Shown in pieces: positions 63,644 to 64,000 of a stretch of DNA of 64,000 nt. This stretch comes from Prevotella amnii DSM 23384 = JCM 14753 (GTDB taxonomy: Bacteria > Bacteroidota > Bacteroidia > Bacteroidales > Bacteroidaceae), in contig NZ_KB905272.1 in the NCBI RefSeq assembly GCF_000378745.1, forward strand, positions 25,636 to 89,635, read 5' to 3'. Position 1 is the stretch's first letter; the number at the start of each line of letters is the position of its first letter. Under the pieces are notes generated by a model that saw nothing but the letters and a program-made list of their open reading frames with translations, did not search any database and was not told where the DNA came from. Made by a program: the position numbers and the translations under genes.

Positions 63644-64000
63644 ATATAATTTAATGCTGCGTATCTCCAAAAAGGAATATCGGTGTTATGGTTGCGGACA
63701 ATTTGCATATTGCTGCCCCATTTTGGGGTAATGGTTTAGTAACAGAACTTCTACTTAAATCCGCACTTTCATGCCTTTTACAGATAGAGCAGTTTTATGC
63801 AAATCATTTCATATTCTGTTCATTATCAGTCAGTTTTCGCAAACTTCGATTTTTCTTCATTTTCTTTAGATTAATTGCACTTCAAAACATCACCTTTTGG
63901 TGAGTAAGATAATTCTTAAAATACAACTTGTTGAAAATAAAGAAGTTACCTTGTTAGTAGAACTAAACTGGTAACGATTTAGAAACGAGCGAGTTACTTG
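63644..64000. other. Unassigned sequence at the right edge
   Basis: After the exporter breaks off at about 63605 no convincing gene is seen. A 71-residue plus-strand frame at 63688-63903 has no recognised features. The sequence may be a repeat or the edge of another mobile element. Confidence 0.4.

Noticed and set aside
63688..63903. 71-residue frame at the right edge
   Set aside because: No domain, no ribosome binding site and Phe-rich composition; not supported as a gene.

Overview
The window is an AT-rich segment of a Bacteroidota chromosome, most likely a Prevotella-type member of the Bacteroidales. The signs are a SusC/SusD pair, a zinc-free type B L31, many Bacteroidales-only families (DUF3127, DUF3467, DUF4954, DUF5689) and repeated Bacteroidota-type promoters (TTTG, 19-21 bp, TAnnTTTG) on both strands. 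No rRNA, CRISPR array or prophage was seen. The genus is an inference.

Positions 1-22.8k hold mostly core genes: recN (cut by the window edge), coaBC, a DnaQ-like exonuclease, dnaN, a DUF3127 protein with an SSB-like tip, L31, a glycosylase of the uracil-DNA glycosylase superfamily, uridine kinase, class I fumarase, an M16 peptidase, a DUF4954 hexapeptide-repeat protein and hflX. Within this lies a set of exported proteins (nuclease lipoprotein, two OB-fold-type lipoproteins, TonB-linked outer-membrane protein, secreted EEP-family hydrolase) that may scavenge extracellular nucleic acid.

Positions 23.1-26.7k form an acquired island: a close homologue of the EcoRI restriction-modification pair with the catalytic and recognition residues conserved, lying between direct copies of IS30-family sequence. 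One copy is a 157-bp remnant. The other carries a transposase frame broken by two nonsense codons. A truncated gene fragment and a hairpin-rich repeat flank the pair.

Positions 27-43k: meso-diaminopimelate dehydrogenase, superoxide reductase, then a seven-gene operon on the minus strand (LRR lipoprotein, exported CbiX/CbiK-type chelatase, SusC, SusD, lipoprotein, M16 peptidase, ChaN-like protein). It looks like a haem or metallo-tetrapyrrole acquisition system. Next comes an AT-rich pair, a lipoprotein with a Gly/Ala-rich hydrophobic tail and a small membrane protein.

Positions 43-57.8k are the classic transcription-translation block: tRNA-Thr, -Tyr, -Gly, -Thr, tuf, tRNA-Trp, secE, nusG, rplKAJL, rpoBC, followed upstream by hpf, xerC and rpsU.

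Positions 58-63.6k are the most novel part: a RiPP (ribosomally made, modified peptide) locus. It has a 51-residue precursor with a Gly-Gly leader, missed by ordinary ORF length cut-offs, then a radical SAM/SPASM maturase, an outer-membrane beta-barrel protein and a C39 peptidase-ABC exporter. The exporter is frameshifted in a G5 run and truncated. On the left are a truncated sensor/regulator and a divergent gene fragment separated by two identical palindromic operators. Precursor, maturase and barrel look intact while regulator and exporter are broken, so the locus may be decaying or depend on an exporter elsewhere.
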